Shown here: positions 1 to 8,167 of the stretch, piece by piece
Position numbering within the stretch: the stretch's first letter is position 1
How the letters are laid out: each line of letters begins with the position of its first letter
Source of the DNA: Candidatus Magasanikiibacteriota bacterium
GTDB taxonomy: Bacteria > Patescibacteriota > Patescibacteriia > Magasanikbacterales > 2-02-FULL-50-9b
Direction: 5' to 3'
DNA length: 39,567 nucleotides
Assembly (NCBI GenBank): GCA_903893485.1
Contig: CAITMK010000015.1
Coordinates: 1 to 39,567, forward strand
Translations under genes and position numbers: made by a program
The notes under the pieces: model-generated
The model's database searches: none
What the model saw: only the letters and a program-made list of their open reading frames with translations
What the model was told of the DNA's origin: nothing

Positions 1-529
1 CATTTGCGATCCCTTCTTCCAAGTTTACCTCAACCACTGCGTCGCCGAACGTCTCGCGGATGTCGCGGTCGTCGGCGCGATGTGGCGTTGCTGTCATGCC
101 GAGCAGTGTGCGCGGCGTGAAATACTCGATCACCGGCTTGAAGGTGTTCGCTTCGCTGTGATGCGCCTCGTCGACGAGCACAAAGGAAAACTCGTCCGCA
201 AAGAACGCATGCTTCCACGTGTGGAACGTCTGAAAGGTCGCGAAGAGAATGTCGACCTGCTCAAAATCCTTTTGCTCTCCGTAAAAAATGCCGAAGGAAT
301 ACTTTTCCCCGAGCACCTCACGAAACACGGCCAGATTCTGTTGCAGAATATCGATGTCGTGACAGAGGAACAACCCACGACCATGCGCAATGAGTTCATT
401 TTTGGTGAAATGCGCCGCGATGTGGGTTTTTCCGAGTCCTGTTGCCATGACCATCAGTAACCGGACCTGTTCCAGTGCTGCCTGTTTGAGCCGACGATAC
501 GGCTCCGTTTGGTGGACCAAAAGCTCCAT
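1..529 (-). CDS. Superfamily II DEAD/DEAH-type helicase, N-terminal part (continues past left edge)
   Basis: Reverse strand from ATG at 529 reads MELLVHQTEPYRRLKQAALEQVRLLMVMATGLGKTHIAAHF...FVLVDEAHHSEANTFKPVIEYFTPRTLLGMTATPHRADDRDIRETFG...: Walker A ATGLGKTHIA, DEAH box VDEAHH, motif III-like MTATPHR. Open to position 1, so absent from the ORF track. Confidence 0.9.
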   Translation of the reverse strand, partial: MELLVHQTEPYRRLKQAALEQVRLLMVMATGLGKTHIAAHFTKNELIAHGRGLFLCHDIDILQQNLAVFREVLGEKYSFGIFYGEQKDFEQVDILFATFQTFHTWKHAFFADEFSFVLVDEAHHSEANTFKPVIEYFTPRTLLGMTATPHRADDRDIRETFGDAVVEVNLEEGIAN

Positions 530-567
530 GATAGCACCTCTTTCTGCAAAATTGTTGATGAACTGGT

Positions 568-616
568 ACCGCCTCGGCGGTGCGAAAAAAATACCATTTT
601 TTCGCCAAAATGTCAA
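568..616 (-). promoter_or_regulatory. Promoter and leader hairpin of the helicase gene
   Basis: Minus strand TTGACA (616-611), 17 nt, TATTTT (593-588), then hairpin ACCGC-CGAG-GCGGT (581-568) and AGGTG ahead of ATG 529. Confidence 0.5.
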
Positions 617-641
617 CGTCGAGAACGCCACCTACCCACAT

Positions 642-670
642 TTGACAAAAACACACGCATTTGATAGAAT
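642..670 (+). promoter_or_regulatory. sigma70-type promoter of rplU
   Basis: TTGACA (642-647), 17-nt spacer, TAGAAT (665-670). Confidence 0.75.
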
Positions 671-690
671 TCCAGCATCTTTTTACTACT

Positions 691-999
691 ATGATTGCAG
701 TCATCGAAACCGGCGGAAAGCAATATCTTGTTTCCCCAAAAACAAAACTCCAGATCGATAAGCTCGTCGCCGAAGCAGGTGGCACTCTTGAATTCGACAA
801 AATCCTCCTCATTGCCGACGAAAAAGGCATGATCGAGATTGGCGCCCCAATGGTGGACGCAAAGGTTACCGCTACGGTGGAACGTCAGCTCCGCACCCGC
901 AAAATCTTGGTTCGCAAGTTTAAAAACAAAACTCGCTACCACCGCACCCACGGTCATCGTCAGCACAAGACTGAGATCACTGTTGAAACCATCAAATAA
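691..999 (+). CDS. rplU: 50S ribosomal protein L21
   Basis: MIAVIETGGKQYLVSPKTKLQIDKLVAEAGGTLEFDKILLI...; L21 family. The track start at 661 is upstream of the likely ATG at 691. Confidence 0.95.
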   Translation: MIAVIETGGKQYLVSPKTKLQIDKLVAEAGGTLEFDKILLIADEKGMIEIGAPMVDAKVTATVERQLRTRKILVRKFKNKTRYHRTHGHRQHKTEITVETIK

Positions 1000-1013
1000 T
1001 TTCAGCGATACTC

Positions 1014-1047
1014 AAAAAAATCCCTCGGTTCGCCGGGGGATTTTTTA
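1014..1047 (+). terminator. Intrinsic terminator after rplU
   Basis: AAAAATCCCTCGG-TTCG-CCGGGGGATTTTTT: strong stem with TTCG loop and T-tract. Confidence 0.9.
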
Positions 1048-1059
1048 TTTGCCAATTAA

Positions 1060-1542
1060 TTACTGGGCATCTTTTATCTCATCACCAATTTTAACTCCAA
1101 GCCGATCAACGGTCCCTGAGACCACCTCAACAACAATATCCGCATCAAGACGCGACGTGTATTTTTGAATCTGATCATCCGGCGCACCAATTGGCGCAGG
1201 CGGCACCCGCGGAGCCATATCAACAATCGTATTACCCTTCAGCCACAAAATATCTAACGGATATTGCATATCTTTCATCCAAAATGAATACCGATTTAAG
1301 CCTGGCATTTTAAAAACCATGGCTTCATTTTTTCCAAGGCCGCTGGTGCCCGACAATCCTAACGTCCTTTTGTCATCAGTATCTGCAATGCGCGCGGTAA
1401 AAATTTCATCGTGCAGCAAAAACTTTGCGGTTGCATATGACGTCCCGCGAAAATAAAGAAAAACAAAAAAAATAAAAACGAGCCCCGCCCCGATAGCAAT
1501 TCCGGTTGGCGAAAATATAATTATTTTTTTATCTTTTGCCAT
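1060..1542 (-). CDS. DUF192 family membrane-anchored protein
   Basis: N-terminal TM; IADTDDKRTLGLSGTSGLGKNEAMVFKMPGLNRYSFWMKDMQYPLDILWL matches the DUF192 pattern (F.M......FWMK.M..PLDI.W). Confidence 0.85.
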   Translation of the reverse strand: MAKDKKIIIFSPTGIAIGAGLVFIFFVFLYFRGTSYATAKFLLHDEIFTARIADTDDKRTLGLSGTSGLGKNEAMVFKMPGLNRYSFWMKDMQYPLDILWLKGNTIVDMAPRVPPAPIGAPDDQIQKYTSRLDADIVVEVVSGTVDRLGVKIGDEIKDAQ

Positions 1543-1543
1543 A

Positions 1544-2581
1544 TTATTTTTTGGTCAGCCGTTTTTCAAGATATGCGGCAAGCATCCATTCGCCAGCAAG
1601 GAGCGCGATGAGCAATAAAATTTTACCAACCGTTGGTAAAAAAAGTGCGAGCAATCCGCACGCAATGCCGCACACATAATATAGTAGCACCGCCTTGCGA
1701 TGTGACACGCCGCTACGCAGCAATAAATGATGCAGGTGGCGCTGGTCCGCGGCGAACGGTGTTTTGCCATGCGACATGCGCACTAAAATTAAACGTATCA
1801 CATCAAATACGGCCAAACCCATTACCAAAAGCGCGGTTGCAATTTTACTGCCGCTTAAAATTGAAAGCACCGCTAAAACAAAACCTAAAAATAATGAGCC
1901 CCCCTCGCCCAAAAATGCGCGCGCGGGATAAAAATTAAAAAATAAAAAACCCGCGCAGCAGCCGGCAAACACAAGCGATGCAAAACCTAATCTCGGTTCA
2001 AAAAATTGCGCGGTTTGCGTGAGTGCAAAAATCATGACCGCACCAATGCCTGATAAACCCGTGGTGAGCCCATCAAGGCCATCGAGTAATTTGGTGCCAT
2101 ACATCATGGCGAGTAGCCACACGCTGGTTAAAAAAATCGTAACGCCAGACCCGGCAGAAAATAAAATAATGCCGCCAAGTGGACGCGTTACCGAATGAAT
2201 TTGTATGCCCGCCAAAACAACGATTGCGGTGGCAACGAGCGGCCCCACAAGCTGCACTGCGGGCGGCAATCCAAAACGATCATCAATAATACCAACAAAA
2301 AATAAAACAAGTGACGCAAATATCAGCGCCTGCCATTGCATCGCTGGCAGCTGCGGCACATAGGTTGGCGCAATAAAAGTAGCTGCCCAAATCACTAAGC
2401 TAAACGAAACCGCAATAGCAACACCACCCACAAGCACCATGGGCCGCGCATGAATTTTGCGGCCGCTCGTAAACGGAACATCAACAATTTTTAGATATCG
2501 AAAGACGGGTAGTAATAATTTTGTCAGCAGCATCGCGCCAATCATTCCAACAATTCCACCCAGCACTTGCGGCATCCACAT
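1544..2581 (-). CDS. Undecaprenyl-phosphate sugar-1-phosphate transferase (WecA/TagO/MraY superfamily)
   Basis: Polytopic; GIIDDRFGLPP, KLLDGLDGLTTGLSGI, FLGEGGSLFLGFVLA, DQRHLHHLLLRSGVSHRKAV motifs. Confidence 0.88.
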   Translation of the reverse strand: MWMPQVLGGIVGMIGAMLLTKLLLPVFRYLKIVDVPFTSGRKIHARPMVLVGGVAIAVSFSLVIWAATFIAPTYVPQLPAMQWQALIFASLVLFFVGIIDDRFGLPPAVQLVGPLVATAIVVLAGIQIHSVTRPLGGIILFSAGSGVTIFLTSVWLLAMMYGTKLLDGLDGLTTGLSGIGAVMIFALTQTAQFFEPRLGFASLVFAGCCAGFLFFNFYPARAFLGEGGSLFLGFVLAVLSILSGSKIATALLVMGLAVFDVIRLILVRMSHGKTPFAADQRHLHHLLLRSGVSHRKAVLLYYVCGIACGLLALFLPTVGKILLLIALLAGEWMLAAYLEKRLTKK

Positions 2582-2582
2582 A

Positions 2583-5276
2583 TTATGTTTTTTCCACGGT
2601 TACGCCAGTTTCGCTTACCACGATTGTATCTTTACGCTGCACCTTATTTTCCAAAAGTAATCCCGCAATTGCATTTTCAACTTTATCTTGGATTACACGG
2701 CGCAGCGGACGCACCCCAAACGCTGGATCATACCCAGCTTCGGCAAGATTTGCCAGCGCCTCATCGGTAACACGTAGCCCAATGCCACGTTCTGATAATT
2801 TTTTGGCAACACCCAAAACCATAAGTCGTGCCACGGACACAATTTGCGCTTGTGTAAGTGGTTGAAACAAAACAATCGCATCAAAACGGTTCAAAAATTC
2901 TGGGCGGAACTGATCTTTTAATTCCTGGTGGATGAGCGCATTTTTTATGTGATCCATGCTCGTGCCGCGCGCAATTTCATCTTGCACATATCGCGTGCCG
3001 GCATTTGAAGTTGCAATTAATATAATATTTGTAAAATCAATCACACGACCAACTGAATCGGTCAGGCGGCCATCATCCATGACTTGCAAAAAAATGTTTA
3101 ATACATTTGCATCTGCTTTTTCCAGCTCGTCCAAAAGTAAAAGTGAAAATGGTTTTTGACGGACCTGCTCGGTAAGCATGCCCGTGCCCTGCTCGCCCGG
3201 TCGACCAATCAAACGATAAATTGAATTCGTATCTTGATATTCAGACATGTCCAAGCGAATCATCTGAGCCTCATCACCAAAATACACATCCGCGATGGTT
3301 TTGGCTAATTCAGTTTTACCAACACCGGTTGGACCTAAAAACAAAAAGTTCGCAAGCGGACGTTTGCCACTTTGCAGTTCCGCGCGCGCACGACGAAGTG
3401 CATTTGCCACCACGGTGACCGCCTCTTCCTGACCAATCACGCGTTCATGCATGGCACTTTCAAGACGCATTAATTTTTCTGATTCATTTTCTGAAACCGC
3501 GGTCACGGGAATTTTTGTTTTTTCCGCAACGATAGCCGATACATCTTCGGCGGTTACAAACTGATTTTTACCGCGGCGATTGCGCACATATAATGCCGCT
3601 TCACTTGCAATCTGAATTGCTTTTTTTGGCAAATAATCATCGTGCAAATATCGATTTGAAAGCTCAACCGCGCGATCAAGCGCCTCGTATGAAAACCACA
3701 CATCATGCTGATATTCAAACTGATTTGATTTTGCTTCGAGCACCTGGATCGCGGTATTCACATCCATTTCATCAACAACTACTTTTTGAAATAGCGCACC
3801 CAGCGCCTGATTTGCGATAACTTTATTAAAACTTTCAGTGGTGGTTGTTGCAATGCAAAGCAAATATCCTTTTGAAAGTTCGTTTGCGAGCACACCCGCC
3901 ACATCCATACTCTGCCCCGTGCCCATGGAAATGCCGATCATTTTTTCAATGTTTGGAATCACCAGTACGATATTTCCCGCACGCGCAATATCATACAACG
4001 CTTCAAGCAGGCGGTCTTCAGCTTCTGCCGCAGAGGCGCCAGACAAAAGGCGCGCCACATCTAATTCCATGAGGCGCTTGTCCGCAAGTTCTGGCGGCAC
4101 TAGTTCGGCAACCATGAGTTCTGCGATGCCATTCACAATGGTGCGACGTCCAACACCAGGGTTTCCAACCAACAAAACTCCATGCGCACCGCTTTGCAAT
4201 ACGCGAAAAATTGATTCGAGTTCGGCACCGCGGCCAACCATTGGTTCTAAATGTCCATACCACGAAGCCTTGGTTAAATCAGAACTTACTGAATTTAAAA
4301 ATGGTGTGGCAAGCGCGGTCATAGATCGATTCGTATCGCCCTTACCGCGACCACGGCTGCCAGATACACGTGCCGCACGTGCACGCTGCATGCGCGATCG
4401 AACCCGTTCCCATTGAAGTGCGTTTGCAAATTTTTCTTGTGATACTTCAAAGTCATCGTAAATTGTTTGAATTGATTCGTCGACGCTGATAATTACTGCC
4501 GCCAAATCTGCTATATCAACAACGGGTTCATGAGATTCCCATGCGATTTCGTAGGCGCCAAATAATAATTGCCACGTCTCGCGTGGAATTTGTGGTTCCG
4601 TGTCTTTTGGTGCTGCGCCAACTAAATGGGGTTGCAACGCTTGCAAAAAATCTTTTGGGCGAATGAGCAAACGCATTGAAAGTGTTTCCATGCGATGATT
4701 TTCTAAAATCGCGGCAAATAAATGTGATGAAGTTACAAACGCAGAATGATTTTGTTCAGCAATTAAAAATGCGCGCTCAATAGCATGCAACAAATCGGCG
4801 GAAAAAGCGGTGGTAATATTTTGTTTTGCAGCGCCAGATAATCGACGCGCTTCACTCCACGAGGTTGCTGTTGGCCCAACTGAGGAATCCGATTGCAGAT
4901 ACGTGTGCGGAATAACTTCCGTTTGCACCGAGGTATGCCGAATCATGCGCGCAACAAGCAGCATTAAAAAAATAAGCCACACCCCGCCAATGAGTGGCAA
5001 AAACTTTGTTTGATTTTGAAAAAATAATAATCCCGCGCCCGCAATGCCAAAAACTAAAATTGTGCCAAAAATCATTACAAACAAACGGTGTACTGATTCA
5101 CTGCTTTGGCGATACGCAATTTCCGTGCCATTTACTAAACGCTCCCAAAATAAAAATCTACCGTGCGATTGCATGCCAACCGCGGCGCCGCCACAGGTGC
5201 GACATGCACCGCCCTGCACCGCACCAGCGCCCTGGCATGACTCGCAAACAATAATCGGCAAAGAATGTACATCCAT
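2583..5276 (-). CDS. Membrane-anchored ClpA/B/C-like double AAA+ protein with N-terminal Zn-ribbon-like CxxC pairs
   Basis: CESCQGAG...CRTCGG, two TM segments, Clp_N-like region, D1 (GNPGVGRRT), D2 (GPTGVGKTELAKTIA, LLLLDELEKA, SNAG, FRPEFLNRFD, GVRPLRRVIQ). Start at 5276 (MDVHSL) is preferred because it sits 1 nt after the upstream stop. Confidence 0.88.
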   Translation of the reverse strand: MDVHSLPIIVCESCQGAGAVQGGACRTCGGAAVGMQSHGRFLFWERLVNGTEIAYRQSSESVHRLFVMIFGTILVFGIAGAGLLFFQNQTKFLPLIGGVWLIFLMLLVARMIRHTSVQTEVIPHTYLQSDSSVGPTATSWSEARRLSGAAKQNITTAFSADLLHAIERAFLIAEQNHSAFVTSSHLFAAILENHRMETLSMRLLIRPKDFLQALQPHLVGAAPKDTEPQIPRETWQLLFGAYEIAWESHEPVVDIADLAAVIISVDESIQTIYDDFEVSQEKFANALQWERVRSRMQRARAARVSGSRGRGKGDTNRSMTALATPFLNSVSSDLTKASWYGHLEPMVGRGAELESIFRVLQSGAHGVLLVGNPGVGRRTIVNGIAELMVAELVPPELADKRLMELDVARLLSGASAAEAEDRLLEALYDIARAGNIVLVIPNIEKMIGISMGTGQSMDVAGVLANELSKGYLLCIATTTTESFNKVIANQALGALFQKVVVDEMDVNTAIQVLEAKSNQFEYQHDVWFSYEALDRAVELSNRYLHDDYLPKKAIQIASEAALYVRNRRGKNQFVTAEDVSAIVAEKTKIPVTAVSENESEKLMRLESAMHERVIGQEEAVTVVANALRRARAELQSGKRPLANFLFLGPTGVGKTELAKTIADVYFGDEAQMIRLDMSEYQDTNSIYRLIGRPGEQGTGMLTEQVRQKPFSLLLLDELEKADANVLNIFLQVMDDGRLTDSVGRVIDFTNIILIATSNAGTRYVQDEIARGTSMDHIKNALIHQELKDQFRPEFLNRFDAIVLFQPLTQAQIVSVARLMVLGVAKKLSERGIGLRVTDEALANLAEAGYDPAFGVRPLRRVIQDKVENAIAGLLLENKVQRKDTIVVSETGVTVEKT

Positions 5277-5277
5277 A

Positions 5278-5649
5278 TTATGCAACAAGGCGTACGACGC
5301 CTACGTATAAAAGAACGAGCGCTGCAAGCGGCCCGGCGCACCACACAATGGCGCACGCCATGAGCACCACCATCCACAGCGCCATGCCAATGAGCCGAAA
5401 AATAACATTTACAAAGCGCACAATAAAACTAATGATGCGGCCCCAAATGTCTGACTGCCCGTACATGGGCACAAATAAGTTGCGCGCCCACAAACCAACG
5501 CCCAAGTGTTCCCACGTTGCAACCGCCGAATTTTTAACGGCGCCCAAGAGCCACACAATACCAAAAGAATACCACCAGAGTGGCGTGGTAAGCGTTTCAA
5601 AACCTTGTGTTAAAAATGCCCGACTCGTGACAGTTGCACCGCGAATCAT
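5278..5649 (-). CDS. Small polytopic membrane protein, possible partner of the Clp-like protein
   Basis: Two or three hydrophobic segments; TAA-T-ATG junction with the Clp-like gene; own -10 upstream (TGGTATAAT, 5666-5658). Confidence 0.65.
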   Translation of the reverse strand: MIRGATVTSRAFLTQGFETLTTPLWWYSFGIVWLLGAVKNSAVATWEHLGVGLWARNLFVPMYGQSDIWGRIISFIVRFVNVIFRLIGMALWMVVLMACAIVWCAGPLAALVLLYVGVVRLVA

Positions 5650-5667
5650 ATGGGCGAATTATACCAT

Positions 5668-5982
5668 TTATTTAAATGCAACGGAATTTTCTGTTGGCGC
5701 TGCGGCATATTGCACCGCTGCGTTTGGATGCAAGCCTAACGTTTCGGTTCGCTTTTGCAACTCCGACGCAGACCCTTGCTCCGCAACTTGCAAATCCAAG
5801 TCGCGCGTTTCAGTGGCAAGCGATGCGCGTTCGTCTGACAATTTTTTTAATTCGTATCCACGCGATGAGGCGACGGTAATTTGAAAAAAGTAAGCAATCG
5901 CTAATGATGCGGCGGCCGCGATCATAAGAATGCGAAGCTTTGATGGTTTTGAAGAAGAACGAATGTGCGAATGTCGGTTCAT
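5668..5982 (-). CDS. ftsL: FtsL-like cell division protein
   Basis: Short bitopic protein with heptad-like coiled coil (YELKKLSDERASLATETRDLDLQVAEQGS), directly after rsmH with overlapping reading frames. Confidence 0.65.
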   Translation of the reverse strand: MNRHSHIRSSSKPSKLRILMIAAAASLAIAYFFQITVASSRGYELKKLSDERASLATETRDLDLQVAEQGSASELQKRTETLGLHPNAAVQYAAAPTENSVAFK

Positions 5983-6845
5983 ACTTTTTGAAATACGCGA
6001 AGTTTACTGCTTCGCGAACGTGGATTTTGTTGAATTTCAGCTTCTGTCGGTACGATCGGTTTTTTGGTGAGTGCGGCGCAATCTTTGCGACCCGCCACAA
6101 ACTGTTTTACGATCCGATCTTCGAGTGAATGAAATGTGATGACCGCTACCCGTGCGCCTGATGGCATCCATTCGGTGATGCGTTCTAAGGCGGTGTGCAA
6201 AATTTCAAGTTCATCGTTTACTGCAATGCGCAGCGATTGAAAGACCTGCGTTGCGGGATGAATTTTCCCCGTGCGTGGCGCCACTTTCATGACCGTGAAT
6301 GCAAGTTCCTGAGTCGTGTTAATGGGTTTTTCTTTTCGCGCTTCGCAAATTGCGGTTGCGATTTTATCAGCGCGTGGCTCTTCGCCAAAACGGCGAAAGA
6401 TGCGAACCAATTCTTCGTGCGTGTATGTGTTCACAATTTCTGCTGCGGTTGGACGATCGCTGGTTGGATCAAATCGCATGTCGAGCGGTTCATTGGTGAG
6501 GAAACTGAATCCCCGACCACGAACCATGAACTGCGTTGTTGACCAGCCAAGATCCATGAGAATTCTGTCTGGCTTTGCGGTAACCAGCGATGGCATGTCT
6601 ACAAAATTTCCGTGCACGGCGTGGAAATTTTTGAACTGCACCAAGCGTTCGCTTGCCAATTTTACAGCTTCTGGATCTTGATCAATGCCAATCACCTGCC
6701 CGCCATCGCCCACTAGCTCGCAAAACATTTGGCTATGCCCGCCGTCGCCTAAGGTGCCATCAATCACAACCATTCCTGGTTTGATTTCAAGCCAATCCGC
6801 TACTTCTTGCAAAAGCACCGGGGTGTGTAGGCTGGTATATGGCAT
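5979..6845 (-). CDS. rsmH: 16S rRNA (cytosine1402-N4)-methyltransferase
   Basis: HTPVLLQEVADWL...VVIDGTLGDGGHSQMF...IGIDQDPEAV...DLGWSTTQF...FSFLTNEPLDMRFD...VITFHSLEDRIVKQF. Confidence 0.97.
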   Translation of the reverse strand: MPYTSLHTPVLLQEVADWLEIKPGMVVIDGTLGDGGHSQMFCELVGDGGQVIGIDQDPEAVKLASERLVQFKNFHAVHGNFVDMPSLVTAKPDRILMDLGWSTTQFMVRGRGFSFLTNEPLDMRFDPTSDRPTAAEIVNTYTHEELVRIFRRFGEEPRADKIATAICEARKEKPINTTQELAFTVMKVAPRTGKIHPATQVFQSLRIAVNDELEILHTALERITEWMPSGARVAVITFHSLEDRIVKQFVAGRKDCAALTKKPIVPTEAEIQQNPRSRSSKLRVFQKV

Positions 6846-6847
6846 AG

Positions 6848-7276
6848 TTATACGCCGAGATTATGCAGCTGCTCTGCGATTGCGCCACTTTCTTTTTCGG
6901 TGCGTGCAGTATAAGCGGCCCATGCGGCTTCGTCCCAGATTTCAACGTGATTGTACAGGCCTGCAACAACCACATTTTTTTTGAGCGATCCGTATGTGCG
7001 CAAATATTCCGGCACCACGACGCGACCTTGGCCATCCACTGACACTTCCATAGCACCCGCAAGCATGAACCGGGCGAACGCACGCGCGTTTGATTGTGTG
7101 AGTGGAAGAGCCGCTAACTTTTCCGCAATAATTTTCCATTCGCTGGCTGAATAAAGGAACAAACAATTATCCAGGCCACGAGTGACCACTGCCTTTTTTA
7201 AGGGCGCGCGAAATTTGACCGGTATTGCGATCCGGCCTTTGTCATCAATCGAATGGTGAAATTCACCGATAAACAT
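6848..7276 (-). CDS. mraZ: Transcriptional regulator MraZ
   Basis: MFIGEFHHSIDDKGRIAIPVKFRAPL...DGQGRVVVPEYLRTYGSLKKNVVVAGLYNHVEIWDEAAW; first gene of the dcw-type cluster. Internal ATG at 7276 preferred. Confidence 0.93.
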   Translation of the reverse strand: MFIGEFHHSIDDKGRIAIPVKFRAPLKKAVVTRGLDNCLFLYSASEWKIIAEKLAALPLTQSNARAFARFMLAGAMEVSVDGQGRVVVPEYLRTYGSLKKNVVVAGLYNHVEIWDEAAWAAYTARTEKESGAIAEQLHNLGV

Positions 7277-7310
7277 TGTGTTTTGATGCGGGTGGGCTGA
7301 GGATTTCGTG

Positions 7311-7365
7311 TTCCCCACTTTTCCCCACTTGAAACCATTATAAACCACTTTACCTAGAAAAACAA
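7311..7365 (-). promoter_or_regulatory. mraZ promoter with MraZ-type direct repeats
   Basis: Minus strand TTGTTT (7365-7360), 17 nt, TATAAT (7342-7337), then exact tandem 10-mer AAGTGGGGAA x2 (7330-7311) plus a degenerate AAGTGG copy at 7350-7345, all in 10-bp phase. Confidence 0.75.
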
Positions 7366-7435
7366 TGCAAATAGTGGGTGTGGATAAATAAAAGCGCATG
7401 TACGAACAGTCTAAAATCTTCTATACTACGATCCT

Positions 7436-8167
7436 ATGGCGAATTCTGATAAAACAATGAGTCGCTTCGGTGCGATGATGCAAACGATTCCTGATGCACC
7501 CACCCGTAGCCGTGTTGCGCAATTAGCTGAAGCATTTACTGCGCCAAGAAAAGTTGGATTTGATCGACTCATTGAGCTTGGACTGCCGCACTATGAAATA
7601 AAATATTGCACCTTAGATTATTTTCTAATACATCCTAATGAAATTATTAATTCAGATGCTGCACACTTATGGTTTGCGCTCATCGAAAAACCCGGAGATA
7701 GTAAAACCCGGTATCGACGAGGCGGTATGCGCGGCGCAGAAGTATTACCATTTATTCAAAAAACAATTTCTGAAAATCAACTTGATTCGCATGAATTCGA
7801 AATGACTGTTACCGAAAATTATGTGCAAGAATATGGTGGAAATATTTTAATTGATGCTGATGGAAAAATTTTTGTTGAATGTATTAAAGGCAATCAAGGA
7901 ATTATGGCGGATGGATCATACTCACGTAGCGAACATGGTGAATTATTCACTGTAACATGTGATTCACATTTTGGAAGTTTCAAATATTCATGGGAGGATG
8001 CCGATGTGCCGCTTCGGCACTATATTTTAGACACACTTATGCATATTCCCCACGATGGATCGGGTCGCAACATGAAGTTTATGCCAGGTTACTACGAATT
8101 CACCCTAGTTAAAAAAGATGGAAAAAATTTAGAACCTATTTTTTTAGATGCGCGCAAGGGAATTTAA
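7436..8167 (+). CDS. Hypothetical protein (243 aa)
   Basis: Long ORF divergent from mraZ; TATACT (7422-7427) 8 nt before ATG. No family recognised. Confidence 0.75.
   Translation: MANSDKTMSRFGAMMQTIPDAPTRSRVAQLAEAFTAPRKVGFDRLIELGLPHYEIKYCTLDYFLIHPNEIINSDAAHLWFALIEKPGDSKTRYRRGGMRGAEVLPFIQKTISENQLDSHEFEMTVTENYVQEYGGNILIDADGKIFVECIKGNQGIMADGSYSRSEHGELFTVTCDSHFGSFKYSWEDADVPLRHYILDTLMHIPHDGSGRNMKFMPGYYEFTLVKKDGKNLEPIFLDARKGI

Noticed and set aside
691-999. rplU without rpmA downstream as a gene loss
   Set aside because: A strong terminator follows rplU, but rpmA could lie anywhere outside the window; absence cannot be claimed.
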